The notes under the pieces are model-generated. The model was not told the DNA's origin. It saw only the letters and a program-made list of their open reading frames with translations, and searched no databases. Shown one piece after another: positions 35,177 through 43,853 of a DNA stretch of 64,000 nt (within the stretch, counting starts at the first letter, position 1; every line of letters starts with the position of its first letter). A program made the translations under genes and the position numbers. Source of the stretch: Streptomyces sp. NBC_01317 (GTDB taxonomy: Bacteria > Actinomycetota > Actinomycetes > Streptomycetales > Streptomycetaceae); contig NZ_CP108393.1 in the NCBI RefSeq assembly GCF_035961655.1, positions 1,426,001-1,490,000 on the forward strand, given 5' to 3'.

Positions 35177-35380
35177 CGGACACGCGAAGGGGCGGCCGGC
35201 GGACACGCGAAGGGGCGGGCCGAGGATGACGCCCCACGGCGGTCCGAGGGCGTGGGAGGGCGTGGGAGGGCGTGCGAGGACGTGGGAGACATGGGAGGAC
35301 GTGCCCGGCCGGTCGCCACCCGGCCTCTGCCCGGCCTCCGCCCGACGTCTGCCCGGCCTCTGCCGGACCTCTATCCGACC
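35177..35380. repeat. Three consecutive short tandem repeat families
   Basis: Between the FemAB-like start and the end of the next gene lie three unrelated arrays. A 19-bp word (CGGACACGCGAAGGGGCGG) occurs at 35177 and 35200. A 10-bp CGTGGGAGGG unit recurs about five times in 35241-35300. A CT-rich unit of about 13 bp (TCTGCCCGGCC) recurs in 35319-35380. No gene lies in this 230-bp gap. Confidence 0.8.
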
Positions 35381-36306
35381 AAGCGGCGGCGCCAGTCCAC
35401 CGGGGTGACGATGACGGCCCTGCCCGGGTCGCCGTCCCACTCGACGGGGAGGCCGGCCGCTTCGAGCGCGGCCACGACCTCCCGGCCGATCGCCGCCGTG
35501 GTCCCGGACGAGCCGTCGAAGCCGCCGAAGAGCAGCGTCAGTCCATGACCGGCCGCGGCGGAGTCCGTGCACTGGGTGTGGAAGTAGACGAAGCCACGGG
35601 CGCCGGGGCCGCCCTCGCCGCCGATCTCGGCCTGCCCGCAGCCGCGGCAGCAGGTGAAGTTCTCGCGGGCCGTGATCCCGGCCCGCTCCAGGACGGCGAA
35701 GGCGCGGGTGAGCCGCTCGGGGTCGGTCTCGCCCTGCCAGCCGGCCTGTTCCGCGACACGCTCCAGCCACATCCGGTCGGCCAGCACCCGCGCCTGGTCG
35801 GGCGACACGGGCCGGCGGTCGGCGGTGACCAGGTAGTCCTCGGCCAGCTCGGCCAGTTGTGCGCGGGTGGTGTAGCCCCCGGCCAGCACCTCGCGGACGC
35901 GCGTCTCCAAGTCCTCGCGCTCGCGCTCGTCCAGGTCGAGCGGCGGCACCACGGGAAGGGGGCCCATGTCCAGCGGTATCCAGCCCGGATCGTTGTCCCC
36001 GCCGGACTCCTGGCGGGCCCGGTCCGTCACCGTCGCCCACCCCGTCAGCGTCGCGACCACCGCCCCGGGACCGTCGACCCGCACCTGGAAGTGCCGGTCG
36101 GCGGCGCCGTCGCGGTGCTCCACGGTGTAGTCCCCGCCGGCCTGGTGCCAGACCTGGGCGAAGACGTCGGGCAGGTCGGGTATCCGGTGGAGCACCAGGA
36201 ACCGGTCGCCCTCGCCGCCGATACGCCGGATCAGCCCGGCCAGGTCCTCGGCGGACACCCGGACGTGCCGCTCCCGCTTCTCCGTCTCCACGACGATCTC
36301 CAGCAT
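35371..36306 (-). CDS. DUF6891-like protein of unknown function
   Basis: 311 residues from ATG 36306. Features seen: an N-terminal EIVVETEKRERHVRVSAEDL region; an acidic linker LDLDEREREDLETRVREVL; a cysteine-containing block FTCCRGCGQAEIGGEG near 230 followed by FVYFHTQCTDSA, which could bind metal; and a C-terminal LLFGGFDG...AIGREVVAALEAAGLPVEWDG. This order resembles the Streptomyces family annotated DUF6891, whose role is unknown. No functional clue comes from the flanking FemAB-like and glycerate kinase genes. Confidence 0.65.
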   Translation of the reverse strand: MLEIVVETEKRERHVRVSAEDLAGLIRRIGGEGDRFLVLHRIPDLPDVFAQVWHQAGGDYTVEHRDGAADRHFQVRVDGPGAVVATLTGWATVTDRARQESGGDNDPGWIPLDMGPLPVVPPLDLDEREREDLETRVREVLAGGYTTRAQLAELAEDYLVTADRRPVSPDQARVLADRMWLERVAEQAGWQGETDPERLTRAFAVLERAGITARENFTCCRGCGQAEIGGEGGPGARGFVYFHTQCTDSAAAGHGLTLLFGGFDGSSGTTAAIGREVVAALEAAGLPVEWDGDPGRAVIVTPVDWRRRLVG

Positions 36307-36487
36307 GCGCGGATGCTCGCACACCCCACTGACACCGGCCCTGCGAGGGTGGGCGGCGTCCCGGACCTTCGCGCCCCGGCACGGTCGGGTCCCGGGAGTT
36401 GATATCCAGGACCCGACCGGCAGGACCGGCCCATCAGAACAGACCTCAGGGCACGACTGAGGCACGCCCCTCAGGGCAGGAAGCCGC

Positions 36488-37642
36488 TCACGTCAGGAAG
36501 TCCCTCCCGATGTCCGCCGCCAGCCTCTCCAGCAGCGGACCCGCCTCCGCCATGCACACCGCCGGATCCTTCTCCAGGTCCGTGAGGGCGTACGCACGGC
36601 GGATACCGGCCCTGCCCAGGGCCTCCGGCAGCAGGGCCCGCCGCCCGCAGACGGCGATGACCTCGATGTTCTTCGCGCGCGCCGCCGCGGCGACCCCCGC
36701 CGGCGCCTTGCCGTGGAGCGTCTGCTCGTCCAGCGAGCCCTCCCCCGTGATGACCAGCGTCGCCCGGGACAGCGCGGCGGCGAAGCCGAGGACGTCGAGC
36801 ATCACCTCGATGCCGGGGCGGAAGCTCGCGTGGAGGCCGACAAGAGCGCCGTAGCCGATACCGCCCGCCGCGCCCGCGCCCGGGGACAGCGCGAGACGCG
36901 CGGCCCGGGAGCCGAGGGACGCCTCCAGGACCGTGACGTAGTGGGCGAGAGCCGCGTCCAGGACCGCCACGTCCTCCGGGCTCGCGCCCTTCTGCGGTCC
37001 GTAGACGGCCGGGGCGCCCTTGGGCCCGGTCAGTGGATTGTCGACATCACTGGCCAGGACGATGTCCGTCCTGGCCAGCCTGGGGTCGAGTCCCGAGAGG
37101 TCGGCGGTGGCCAGGTCCCACAGCCCGCCGCCGCCCGGGGGGACGGGCGTGCCGTCCTCCGTCAGGAAGCGGGCGCCCAGCGCGGCCAGCATGCCCGCGC
37201 CGCCGTCCGTCGTGGCGCTGCCGCCCACCCCGAAGACGATGGTGTGCGCCCCCGCGTCGAGCGCCGCGCGCAGCAGCTCGCCGGAGCCGTACGTACCGGC
37301 CGTGAGCGGGGCGAAGACCCCGTCGGGCAGATGGGCCAGGCCGGATGCCTCCGCCATCTCCACGACAGCCGTGCCGTCCCGGAGGGCGAAGGCGGCGGTC
37401 AGTTCGTCGCCGAGCGGTCCGCTGACCCGTACCTCGTGCCGTTCGAATCCCGCCGCCACCGCGGCGGCCACGGTGCCGTCGCCGCCGTCCGCGACGGGCA
37501 TCGTCTCGACCGCCACATGGGGCGCGATCCGGTGCAGCCCGGCCGTCACCCGCTCGGCGACCTGCACGGCCGTGAGCGACCCCTTGAACTTGTCCGCCGC
37601 GATGAGCACGCGCGCGGTATCGGTTACTGCTCCGTCCGTCAC
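36488..37642 (-). CDS. Glycerate kinase (GlxK/GarK type)
   Basis: 384 residues from GTG 37642, preceded by AAGGGA; the usual length is about 380. It phosphorylates glycerate with ATP. Signature blocks: IAADKFKGSLTAVQVAERV at the N-terminus, PVADGGDGTVAA, FGVGGSATTDGGAGMLAALG near 140, and VITGEGSLDEQTLHGKAP near 300. It links serine/glyoxylate or photorespiratory-type glycerate to glycolysis. It is divergent from the Nudix gene with 106 bp between the starts. Confidence 0.93.
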   Translation of the reverse strand: MTDGAVTDTARVLIAADKFKGSLTAVQVAERVTAGLHRIAPHVAVETMPVADGGDGTVAAAVAAGFERHEVRVSGPLGDELTAAFALRDGTAVVEMAEASGLAHLPDGVFAPLTAGTYGSGELLRAALDAGAHTIVFGVGGSATTDGGAGMLAALGARFLTEDGTPVPPGGGGLWDLATADLSGLDPRLARTDIVLASDVDNPLTGPKGAPAVYGPQKGASPEDVAVLDAALAHYVTVLEASLGSRAARLALSPGAGAAGGIGYGALVGLHASFRPGIEVMLDVLGFAAALSRATLVITGEGSLDEQTLHGKAPAGVAAAARAKNIEVIAVCGRRALLPEALGRAGIRRAYALTDLEKDPAVCMAEAGPLLERLAADIGRDFLT

Positions 37643-37748
37643 GTTGTTATCCCTTGCTGTCGAACAGGCAGTCGCGCCCCGCGCCGACCCTATCCGCACG
37701 GGTGGCACTCTGCCCATGGCCCCCGGGTCCGCCCGATACGCTGACCCG

Positions 37749-38264
37749 GTGACGGACACCGACTACGCCGCGTACATCGCGGGACTCCCGCGCGTCCTCG
37801 CCGGCGCGGCCATGCTCTTCAGGGACGGCGAGGGACGGGTCCTGGCCGTCGAGCCGAACTACCGGGAGGGCTGGGCGCTGCCCGGCGGGACCATCGAGTC
37901 CGACGACGGCGAGACCCCCCGCCAGGGCGCGCGGCGCGAGACGCTCGAAGAGATCGGCCTGGACATCGAGCCCGGCCGGCTGCTCGCCGTCGACTGGGTC
38001 CCGGGTGTCACCCGGCTCCCGGGTGTCACCCGGCCGCCGATCGCGGCCTATCTGTACGACGGCGGTGTGCTGACGCCGGAGCAGCTCGCCGCGGTACGGG
38101 TCCAGGAGGCGGAGTTGCTGTCCTGGCGGCTGCTGGCCCGCGAGGAGCTGACCACGTACCTGCTGGGCTCGCTGGCGGGGCGGGTGCTTGCGGCACTGGA
38201 CGCGGTGGAGTCGGGCGCGGGCGCGGGCACGGTCGAGCTGGAGAACGGCAGGCGGGTGGGGTGA
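37749..38264 (+). CDS. Nudix hydrolase
   Basis: 171 residues from GTG 37749. The Nudix box is complete (GGTIESDDGETPRQGARRET followed by LEEIGL; consensus Gx5Ex7REUxEExGU). The protein hydrolyses a nucleoside-diphosphate-linked substrate and needs divalent metal. In mid-protein the sextet GVTRLP is duplicated as GVTRLPGVTRPP, from an 18-bp DNA duplication. Substrate is unknown; ADP-ribose is possible given the sirtuin immediately downstream and the macrodomain protein 3.5 kb on. Confidence 0.88.
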   Translation: MTDTDYAAYIAGLPRVLAGAAMLFRDGEGRVLAVEPNYREGWALPGGTIESDDGETPRQGARRETLEEIGLDIEPGRLLAVDWVPGVTRLPGVTRPPIAAYLYDGGVLTPEQLAAVRVQEAELLSWRLLAREELTTYLLGSLAGRVLAALDAVESGAGAGTVELENGRRVG

Positions 38265-38328
38265 CCGAGGGCTCCGGCCCCGGCAAATGGGGTCGCCCGC
38301 GTCCGCGCCCGCTGCGTACGCTCGGGGC

Positions 38329-39051
38329 ATGACTCTCGTCGCGATCCTCAGCGGCGCCGGGATCTCCACCGACTCCGGCATCCCCGACTACCGCGGGCCG
38401 AACGGCGTGTGGCGGCGTGATCCGGGGGCCGAGAAGCTCGTCACGTACGACTCGTACGTGAACGACCCCGAGATCCGGCGGCGCGCCTGGCGCGTGCGCA
38501 CCGACAGCCCCACGTGGCGGGCGGAGCCCAACGCGGGCCACCGGGCGGTGACCGGTCTTGAGCGGTCGGGCACGGCGGTCCGGGTGCTCACCCAGAACGT
38601 CGACGGGCTGCACCAGCGGGCGGGGATGCCCGCCCGGAAGGTGCTCGAACTGCACGGCACCGCACGGGAGACCAGCTGTGCGCGCTGTCACGCGCGCGCC
38701 CCGATGGAGGAGGCGCTGGCCCGGGTCGCGGCGGGCGAGGAGGATCCGCCGTGCCTGGTGTGCGGCGGGATCCTCAAGTCGGCGACGGTGATGTTCGGTG
38801 AGCGGCTCGACCCCGAGGTGCTGGCGCGGGCGATGGCGATCGCCAAGGCGTGCGAGGTGTTCCTCGCGGTCGGTACGACACTCCAGGTGCAGCCGGCCGC
38901 ATCGCTGGCGGGGATCGCCGCCGACCACGGGGCGCGGCTGATCGTGATGAACGCCGACCCGACGCCGTACGACGACCGGGCCGACGAGATCGTGCGGGAG
39001 CCGATCGGTACGGCGCTCCCCGCGCTGCTGAAGCGGTTCCACGGTGGCTGA
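38329..39051 (+). CDS. Sir2-family NAD-dependent protein deacylase
   Basis: 240 residues from ATG 38329. Motifs: NAD-binding GAGISTDSGIPDYRGPNGVW, catalytic TQNVDGLHQRAG followed by LHG, zinc cysteines CARCHA and CLVCGG, and the C-terminal GTTLQVQPA and NADPTPYD blocks. It removes acyl groups from lysine using NAD and releases O-acyl-ADP-ribose. It overlaps the GrpB-like gene by 8 bp and so is co-translated with it. Confidence 0.94.
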   Translation: MTLVAILSGAGISTDSGIPDYRGPNGVWRRDPGAEKLVTYDSYVNDPEIRRRAWRVRTDSPTWRAEPNAGHRAVTGLERSGTAVRVLTQNVDGLHQRAGMPARKVLELHGTARETSCARCHARAPMEEALARVAAGEEDPPCLVCGGILKSATVMFGERLDPEVLARAMAIAKACEVFLAVGTTLQVQPAASLAGIAADHGARLIVMNADPTPYDDRADEIVREPIGTALPALLKRFHGG

Positions 39052-39604
39052 GCGCGCCGACATGGGGGTGTCGCCGGCCGCCCACGACCCGGCGTGGGCC
39101 GTGGCTTTCGCGGAACAGCGCGACCGGCTGGCGGTGCTGCTCGCGCCGTGGCTGGCCGCGCCCGTCGAGCACGTCGGCTCGACGGCGGTGCCGGGCCTGC
39201 GGGCCAAGCCCGTGGTGGACGTCCTGGCGCCGGTACGGTCCCTGGACAGCGAGGCGCGGGCCGCGATGGTACGGGTCCTGTCGGCCGGCGGCTGGCTGTA
39301 CTGGCCGGACGATCCGCGCGGGGACACCCGGCTGTGGTTCCTGCGACCGCGTCCGGAGGCACGGACGCACCACTTGCATGTCGCCGTGCACGGGGGCGCG
39401 CGGGCCACGGCGCTGCTCGCGTTCCGGGACGCGCTGCGGGCGGATCCGTCGCTGGCGGCGGAGTACGAACGGCTCAAGTCCCGGCTGGCGCGCGAGAATC
39501 CGACCGCCAGGAACGCGTACACGAACGGCAAGGCGGAGTTCGTGGCGCGGGTGCTGCGGGCGGCCGGGATCGCGCGTCCGGTGCTGGAGGAGCTGCCGGA
39601 GTAA
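39044..39604 (+). CDS. GrpB/UPF0157 family protein
   Basis: 186 residues from GTG 39044. Nucleotidyltransferase-like block VEHVGSTAVPGLRAKPVVDVL is shortened here to VEHVGSTAVPG plus KPVVDVL, near 45-60. The C-terminal helix YERLKSRLARENPTARNAYT followed by KAEFV also fits. This is the GrpB domain sometimes fused to CoaE. No reaction is established. It overlaps the sirtuin stop by 8 bp, which suggests a functional tie not yet explained. Confidence 0.85.
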   Translation: MAERADMGVSPAAHDPAWAVAFAEQRDRLAVLLAPWLAAPVEHVGSTAVPGLRAKPVVDVLAPVRSLDSEARAAMVRVLSAGGWLYWPDDPRGDTRLWFLRPRPEARTHHLHVAVHGGARATALLAFRDALRADPSLAAEYERLKSRLARENPTARNAYTNGKAEFVARVLRAAGIARPVLEELPE

Positions 39605-39624
39605 GGAAGTTGCCACCGGCCGGG

Positions 39625-40131
39625 TCAGAACAGCGTGGCCGTCGCCGGGACTTCGGCCGCCGCCCCCTCGAAGACCAGCAGCCGCTGCTTGCGGTCCAGG
39701 CCGCCGCCGTACCCGGTGAGGCCGCCGGTCGAGCCGATGACCCGGTGGCAGGGCACGATGATGCTGACCGGGTTCTTGCCGTTGGCCAGTCCCACCGCCC
39801 GTGAGGCGCCCGGTTTGCCGAGGGCCTCGGCCAGTTCGCCGTACGACCGGGTCTCGCCGTACGGGATCAGCTCCAGCCGCGCCCACACACTGCGCTGGAA
39901 CGGGGTGCCCGCCAGGTGCAACGGCAGGTCGAACTCGGTCAGTTCGCGGTCGAAGTAGGCGGTGAGCTGACGCCGTACCTCGCCGAAGGGCCGGGGGTCC
40001 GGTTCGCCGAAGGTCTCCTCCGCCGGGCGGTGGCGGTGCTGGACCATGTAGAGGCCGCTCAGGAGGCCGTCGGTGGCGACGAGCGTGAGGGGTCCGTACG
40101 GGCTGTCGATCACGGTGTGCTGCTTGAGCAT
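39625..40131 (-). CDS. ogt: Methylated-DNA-protein-cysteine methyltransferase
   Basis: 168 residues from ATG 40131. The active-site cysteine is in NPVSIIVPCHRVIGSTGGLTGYGGG (quoted here as IIVPCHRVIGS), and TPFQRSVWARLELIPYGET is the DNA-binding helix. It repairs O6-alkylguanine by transferring the alkyl group to itself, a suicide reaction. The ribosome site AGGAAAG includes the stop of the upstream glycosylase gene 11 bp away, so the two repair genes form an operon. Confidence 0.95.
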   Translation of the reverse strand: MLKQHTVIDSPYGPLTLVATDGLLSGLYMVQHRHRPAEETFGEPDPRPFGEVRRQLTAYFDRELTEFDLPLHLAGTPFQRSVWARLELIPYGETRSYGELAEALGKPGASRAVGLANGKNPVSIIVPCHRVIGSTGGLTGYGGGLDRKQRLLVFEGAAAEVPATATLF

Positions 40132-40142
40132 GCTGAACTTTC

Positions 40143-41639
40143 CTAGGCGGGAAGGTGGTTGATGGCGTGGTCCTCGGTCGCCCAGAGGTACTGCACCGCG
40201 TAGGCCCGCCACGGCCGCCAGGCCGCGGCCCGCGCGGTGAGCGCGGCCGGGGTGGCGGGCAGGCCGAGCCCCGCGGCCGACCTGCGGACACCGAGGTCGC
40301 CGGGCAGGAACGCGTCCGGGTCACCGAGCGCGCGCATCGCGATGACCTCGACCGTCCAGGGCCCGAAGCCGGGCAGGGCCGAGAGCCGGGCGCGTGCCTC
40401 GTCCCAGTCGCTGTCGGTGCCGAGCCGGAGCGAGCCGTCGGCGAGGGCGGCGATCAGCGTGGTGAGGGTGGTACGGCGGCTGCGCGGCAGCGCGAGGGCC
40501 TCCGGGTCCAGGGACGCCAGGGCCTCGGTGGTCGGAAAGAGGTGCGTGAGGCCGCCCTCGGGGTCGTCGACCGGCAGGCCGTACGCCGTGACCAGCCGGG
40601 CGGCGTGGGTGCGGGCCGCCGCCGTGGACACCTGCTGGCCGAGCACGGCCCGTACGGCGAACTCGGCGGCGTCGACGGTACGGGGCACCCGGCGGCCCGG
40701 CGCCTTGTCGACCAGCGGGGCCAGCAGGGGGTCGGACCGCAGCTGCTCGTCCACGGCGACCGGGTCGGCGTCCAGGTCGAGCATCCGGCGGCACGCGCTG
40801 ATCGCGAAGGTCAGGTCGCGCGGATCGGTGAGCGAGAGCCGGCAGGCGATGTGGTCGGGGCGCGGCGACAGGGCGACGATGCCGTGTCCGTAGGGCAGGG
40901 AGAGCGTGCGGCGGTACGCGCCGTTCCGCCACTCCTCCACGCCGGGCACAGCGGTCGCGGCGAGGTGGCCGAAGAGGTTGTCGGGGTTGAGGGGGGCGCG
41001 GAAGGGGAGCCGCAGGGAGATCACGCCGGGGGTGGGCGCCTCGTCGCCGCGCGCACCACTCCCCTTGCGGCCACGACGGGCCGCGCGCGTGCGCAACTCG
41101 CTCGGTGACAGGGCGAAGACCTCACGGACCGTGCCGTTGAAGGCCCGGATCGACGCGAACCCGGCCGCGAAGGCGACCTCGGCCATCGGGAGCGCGGTCG
41201 TCTCGATGAGGACGCGGGCGGTCTGGGCGCGCTGGGCACGGGCCAGGGCGAGCGGCCCCGCGCCCAGTTCGGCGAGGAGCTGGCGTTCGATCTGCCGGGC
41301 GGAGTAGCCGAGGCGGCCGGCCAGTCCCGGCACGCCCTCGCGGTCCACGACGCCGTCCTGGATGAGCCGCATCGCGCGGGCGACCGTGTCGGCGCGGGCG
41401 TTCCACTCGGGCGAGCCGGGGCTGGTGTCGGGCCGGCAGCGCTTGCAGGCCCGGAAACCGGCCTGCTGGCAGGCGGCCGCGCTGGGGTAGAAGATCATGT
41501 TCCGGGCCTTGGGGGGCACGGCGGGACAGCTGGGCCGGCAGTAGATCCGGGTGGTCAGGACGGCCGTGAAGAACCACCCGTCGAACCGCGCGTCCTTGGA
41601 CCTGACGGCCCGTACGCAGCGCTCGGTGTCGGTGTACAT
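40143..41639 (-). CDS. Ada-type N-terminal domain fused to AraC HTH and AlkA glycosylase
   Basis: 498 residues. Domain order: Ada zinc domain (1-85) with C34, C38, C65 and C68 (YCRPSCP and CKRCRP), where C34 can accept a methyl group from phosphotriesters; AraC-type HTH (about 90-185, VAFAAGFASIRAFN); and AlkA-like HhH-GPD glycosylase (about 200-495, LGQQVSTAAARTHAARL and LSALPGFGPWTVEVIAMRAL with the catalytic Asp in LPGDLGV). It combines alkylation sensing, regulation and 3-methyladenine removal. ATG 41639 is chosen, though an in-frame ATG at 41651 exists and neither has an ideal ribosome site. Its stop is 11 bp before the methyltransferase start. Confidence 0.93.
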   Translation of the reverse strand: MYTDTERCVRAVRSKDARFDGWFFTAVLTTRIYCRPSCPAVPPKARNMIFYPSAAACQQAGFRACKRCRPDTSPGSPEWNARADTVARAMRLIQDGVVDREGVPGLAGRLGYSARQIERQLLAELGAGPLALARAQRAQTARVLIETTALPMAEVAFAAGFASIRAFNGTVREVFALSPSELRTRAARRGRKGSGARGDEAPTPGVISLRLPFRAPLNPDNLFGHLAATAVPGVEEWRNGAYRRTLSLPYGHGIVALSPRPDHIACRLSLTDPRDLTFAISACRRMLDLDADPVAVDEQLRSDPLLAPLVDKAPGRRVPRTVDAAEFAVRAVLGQQVSTAAARTHAARLVTAYGLPVDDPEGGLTHLFPTTEALASLDPEALALPRSRRTTLTTLIAALADGSLRLGTDSDWDEARARLSALPGFGPWTVEVIAMRALGDPDAFLPGDLGVRRSAAGLGLPATPAALTARAAAWRPWRAYAVQYLWATEDHAINHLPA

Positions 41640-41728
41640 GCCCTCCAGCATCCGGCACCGGGGAGGCGGGGGCTGGCAGGAATCCGACATCAGGGTGGGT
41701 CCCCGCCCGCCCCTTCCCGTCCGGCCTG

Positions 41729-42250
41729 TCAGGACGCCGCTCCCAGCGCCGTTTCGAACGCCCCGTACGCCGCCGCGTCGAAGAGCACGAACCGCACCTC
41801 CTCGACCGGCGCCACCGCCGCCTCCCGTGCCGTGCGGACCGCGATCCGGGCGCCGTCGTCCATCGGCCAGCCGTAGACGCCGGTGGAGACGGCCGGGAAC
41901 GCGACCGTCCGCGCGCCCAGTTCCGCGGCGATCCTCAGGGACTCGCGGTAGCAGGAGGCGAGCAGCTCGGAGCGGTCCTCGGCACGGGCCCAGACGGGTC
42001 CGACGGTGTGGATCACCCAGCGGGCGTCGAGGAGGCCCGCCGTGGTGGCGACGGCCTGGCCCGTCGGCAGCCCCCGGCCGTAGTGCCCGGCGCGCAGCTT
42101 CCGGCACGCGGCCAGGATCTCGGGGCCGCCGCGCCGGTGGATCGCGCCGTCGACCCCGCCGCCGCCGAGGAGCGACGAGTTGGCGGCGTTGACGATCGCG
42201 TCCACGCTCTGCCGTGTGAGGTCGCCCTGGACCAGTGTCAGTTGTGCCAT
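41729..42250 (-). CDS. Macrodomain protein (O-acetyl-ADP-ribose deacetylase-like)
   Basis: 173 residues from ATG 42250. Macrodomain blocks: LVQGDLTRQSVDAIVNAANS, LLGGGGVDGAIHRRGG and AFPAVSTGVYGWP. It binds ADP-ribose and may hydrolyse O-acetyl-ADP-ribose, the product of sirtuins such as the one at 38329. It lies about 90 bp after the Ada/AlkA start and on the same strand. The N and GGGG residues needed for catalysis in the YmdB group are present. Confidence 0.93.
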   Translation of the reverse strand: MAQLTLVQGDLTRQSVDAIVNAANSSLLGGGGVDGAIHRRGGPEILAACRKLRAGHYGRGLPTGQAVATTAGLLDARWVIHTVGPVWARAEDRSELLASCYRESLRIAAELGARTVAFPAVSTGVYGWPMDDGARIAVRTAREAAVAPVEEVRFVLFDAAAYGAFETALGAAS

Positions 42251-42324
42251 GCGGGAAACTCTGTCAGGCCGGGGCCGTACGGCGCATTCCGAATACGCCC
42301 CGGGCCCCGCCGCTTCGCGCCACG

Positions 42325-43740
42325 TCACTCCGCCCGCAGCCGCCGCCACACCGCCTTCGCCGCGTTGTGCCCCGACATGCCGTGCACCCCGGGCCCCGGC
42401 GGGGTCGCCGACGAGCAGAGGAAGACCGCCGGGTGCGGGGTCGTGTACGGGAACAGGGAGAGCTTCGGCCGCAGCATCAACTGGAGGCCCGAGGCGGCGC
42501 CGCAGGCGATGTCCCCGCCCACGTAGTTCGCGTTCTTGGCCGCGAGCTGCGGCGGGCCCGCCGTCGCCCGGGCCAGGATCAGGTCGCGGAAGCCGGGGGC
42601 GAAGCGCTCGATCTGCCGCTCCATCGCGTCGGTCAGATCGCCGTCCCAGCCGTTCGGGACATGTCCGTACGCCCAGAACACGTGCTTGCCCTCGGGCGCG
42701 CGGGACGGATCGACCAGGCTGGGCTGGGCGGTGATCAGGAACGGCGTCCCGGGCGCCTGTCCGCCCGACGCCTCCCGCAGCGCCCTGCCGATCTCCCCGG
42801 TGGTGGGGCCCACCTGGACCGTGCCGGCCCGGCGCGGCTCCTCGGCCGTCCAGGGCACGGGCCCGTCCAGCGCGTAGTCGATCTTGAAGACACTCGCCCC
42901 GTAGCGGTACCCGTCGTACACCCGGCCGAGCCCCGCGATCCGGGCGAGCGCGGTCGGTGAGGTGTCGAAGACGTACGCGCGCGCGGGCGGCAGGTCGTCC
43001 AGCCGCTTGATCTCGTACCCGGTGTGGACCGTGCCGCCGAGGGCCCTGAGGTACGCGGTGAGCGCGTCGGAGATCGACTGGGAGCCGCCGCGCGGCATCG
43101 GCCAGCCGCCCGCGTGCGCCGCGAGGGCGAAGACCAGGCCGACGGCGCCGGTGGCGATGCCGTTCAGCGGGGCGATCACGTGCGCGACCAGTCCGGCGAA
43201 CAGGGCCCGTGCCTTCTCGTCGCGGAACCGGCGCGCCAGCACACCGTACGGCGGAAGGCCGGCGAGACCGAAGCGGGCGAGGGTCACGGGGTGGCGCGGG
43301 AGGGTGGTCAGCGGCAGGGACATGAAGTCCTGGGCCAACTCGTCCCACCGGCCGAGGAAGGGCGCCACGAGCCGCCGGTACGCCCCGGCGTCCCGCGCAC
43401 CGAACGACGCGGCGGTCTCGGCGACGGAGCGGGACAGCACGGCGGCCGTGCCGTTGTCGAACGGGTGGGCCATGGGCAGCTCGGGGTGCAGCCACTCCAG
43501 GCCGTACCGGTCGAGGGGCATGGTCTTGAAGACGGGGGACCCCGCGCCCAGCGGATGGACGGCGGAGCAGGGGTCGTGGCGGAATCCGGGGAGGGTCAGC
43601 TCCTCCGTCCTGGCACCCCCGCCCACGGTGTCCCTGGCTTCGAAAACGGCCACGGAGAAGCCGCGGCGGGCCAGTTCGACCGCGGCGGTCAGTCCGTTGG
43701 GGCCCGCCCCCACGACGACTGCATCGAGCATCGACGGCAC
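42325..43740 (-). CDS. Phytoene-desaturase-like FAD-dependent oxidoreductase
   Basis: 471 residues from GTG 43740, preceded by AAGGAG; ATG 43731 is three codons in. N-terminal dinucleotide-binding motif [20 protein letters not shown] followed by [16 protein letters not shown] is that of the CrtI/amine-oxidase superfamily. The C-terminus has the FAD block [18 protein letters not shown]. It resembles the actinobacterial NAD(P)/FAD oxidoreductases rather than true CrtI; no other carotenoid gene is nearby, so a carotenoid role is not supported. Confidence 0.82.
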   Translation of the reverse strand: MPSMLDAVVVGAGPNGLTAAVELARRGFSVAVFEARDTVGGGARTEELTLPGFRHDPCSAVHPLGAGSPVFKTMPLDRYGLEWLHPELPMAHPFDNGTAAVLSRSVAETAASFGARDAGAYRRLVAPFLGRWDELAQDFMSLPLTTLPRHPVTLARFGLAGLPPYGVLARRFRDEKARALFAGLVAHVIAPLNGIATGAVGLVFALAAHAGGWPMPRGGSQSISDALTAYLRALGGTVHTGYEIKRLDDLPPARAYVFDTSPTALARIAGLGRVYDGYRYGASVFKIDYALDGPVPWTAEEPRRAGTVQVGPTTGEIGRALREASGGQAPGTPFLITAQPSLVDPSRAPEGKHVFWAYGHVPNGWDGDLTDAMERQIERFAPGFRDLILARATAGPPQLAAKNANYVGGDIACGAASGLQLMLRPKLSLFPYTTPHPAVFLCSSATPPGPGVHGMSGHNAAKAVWRRLRAE

Positions 43741-43853
43741 CTTCGGACTCCTTCGTCAGCCGATGGCCAGGACCCCCAGGATATTCCTGGGCACGGACAG
43801 CCCGGACGCCGGTACTGTCCGCGACGGCCGGGCGGTGCCGGGCGGGGCCCCGG

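Noticed and set aside
42325..43740. Carotenoid biosynthesis gene crtI
   Set aside because: Only the general oxidoreductase fold matches; no crtB, crtE or other pathway gene is adjacent.
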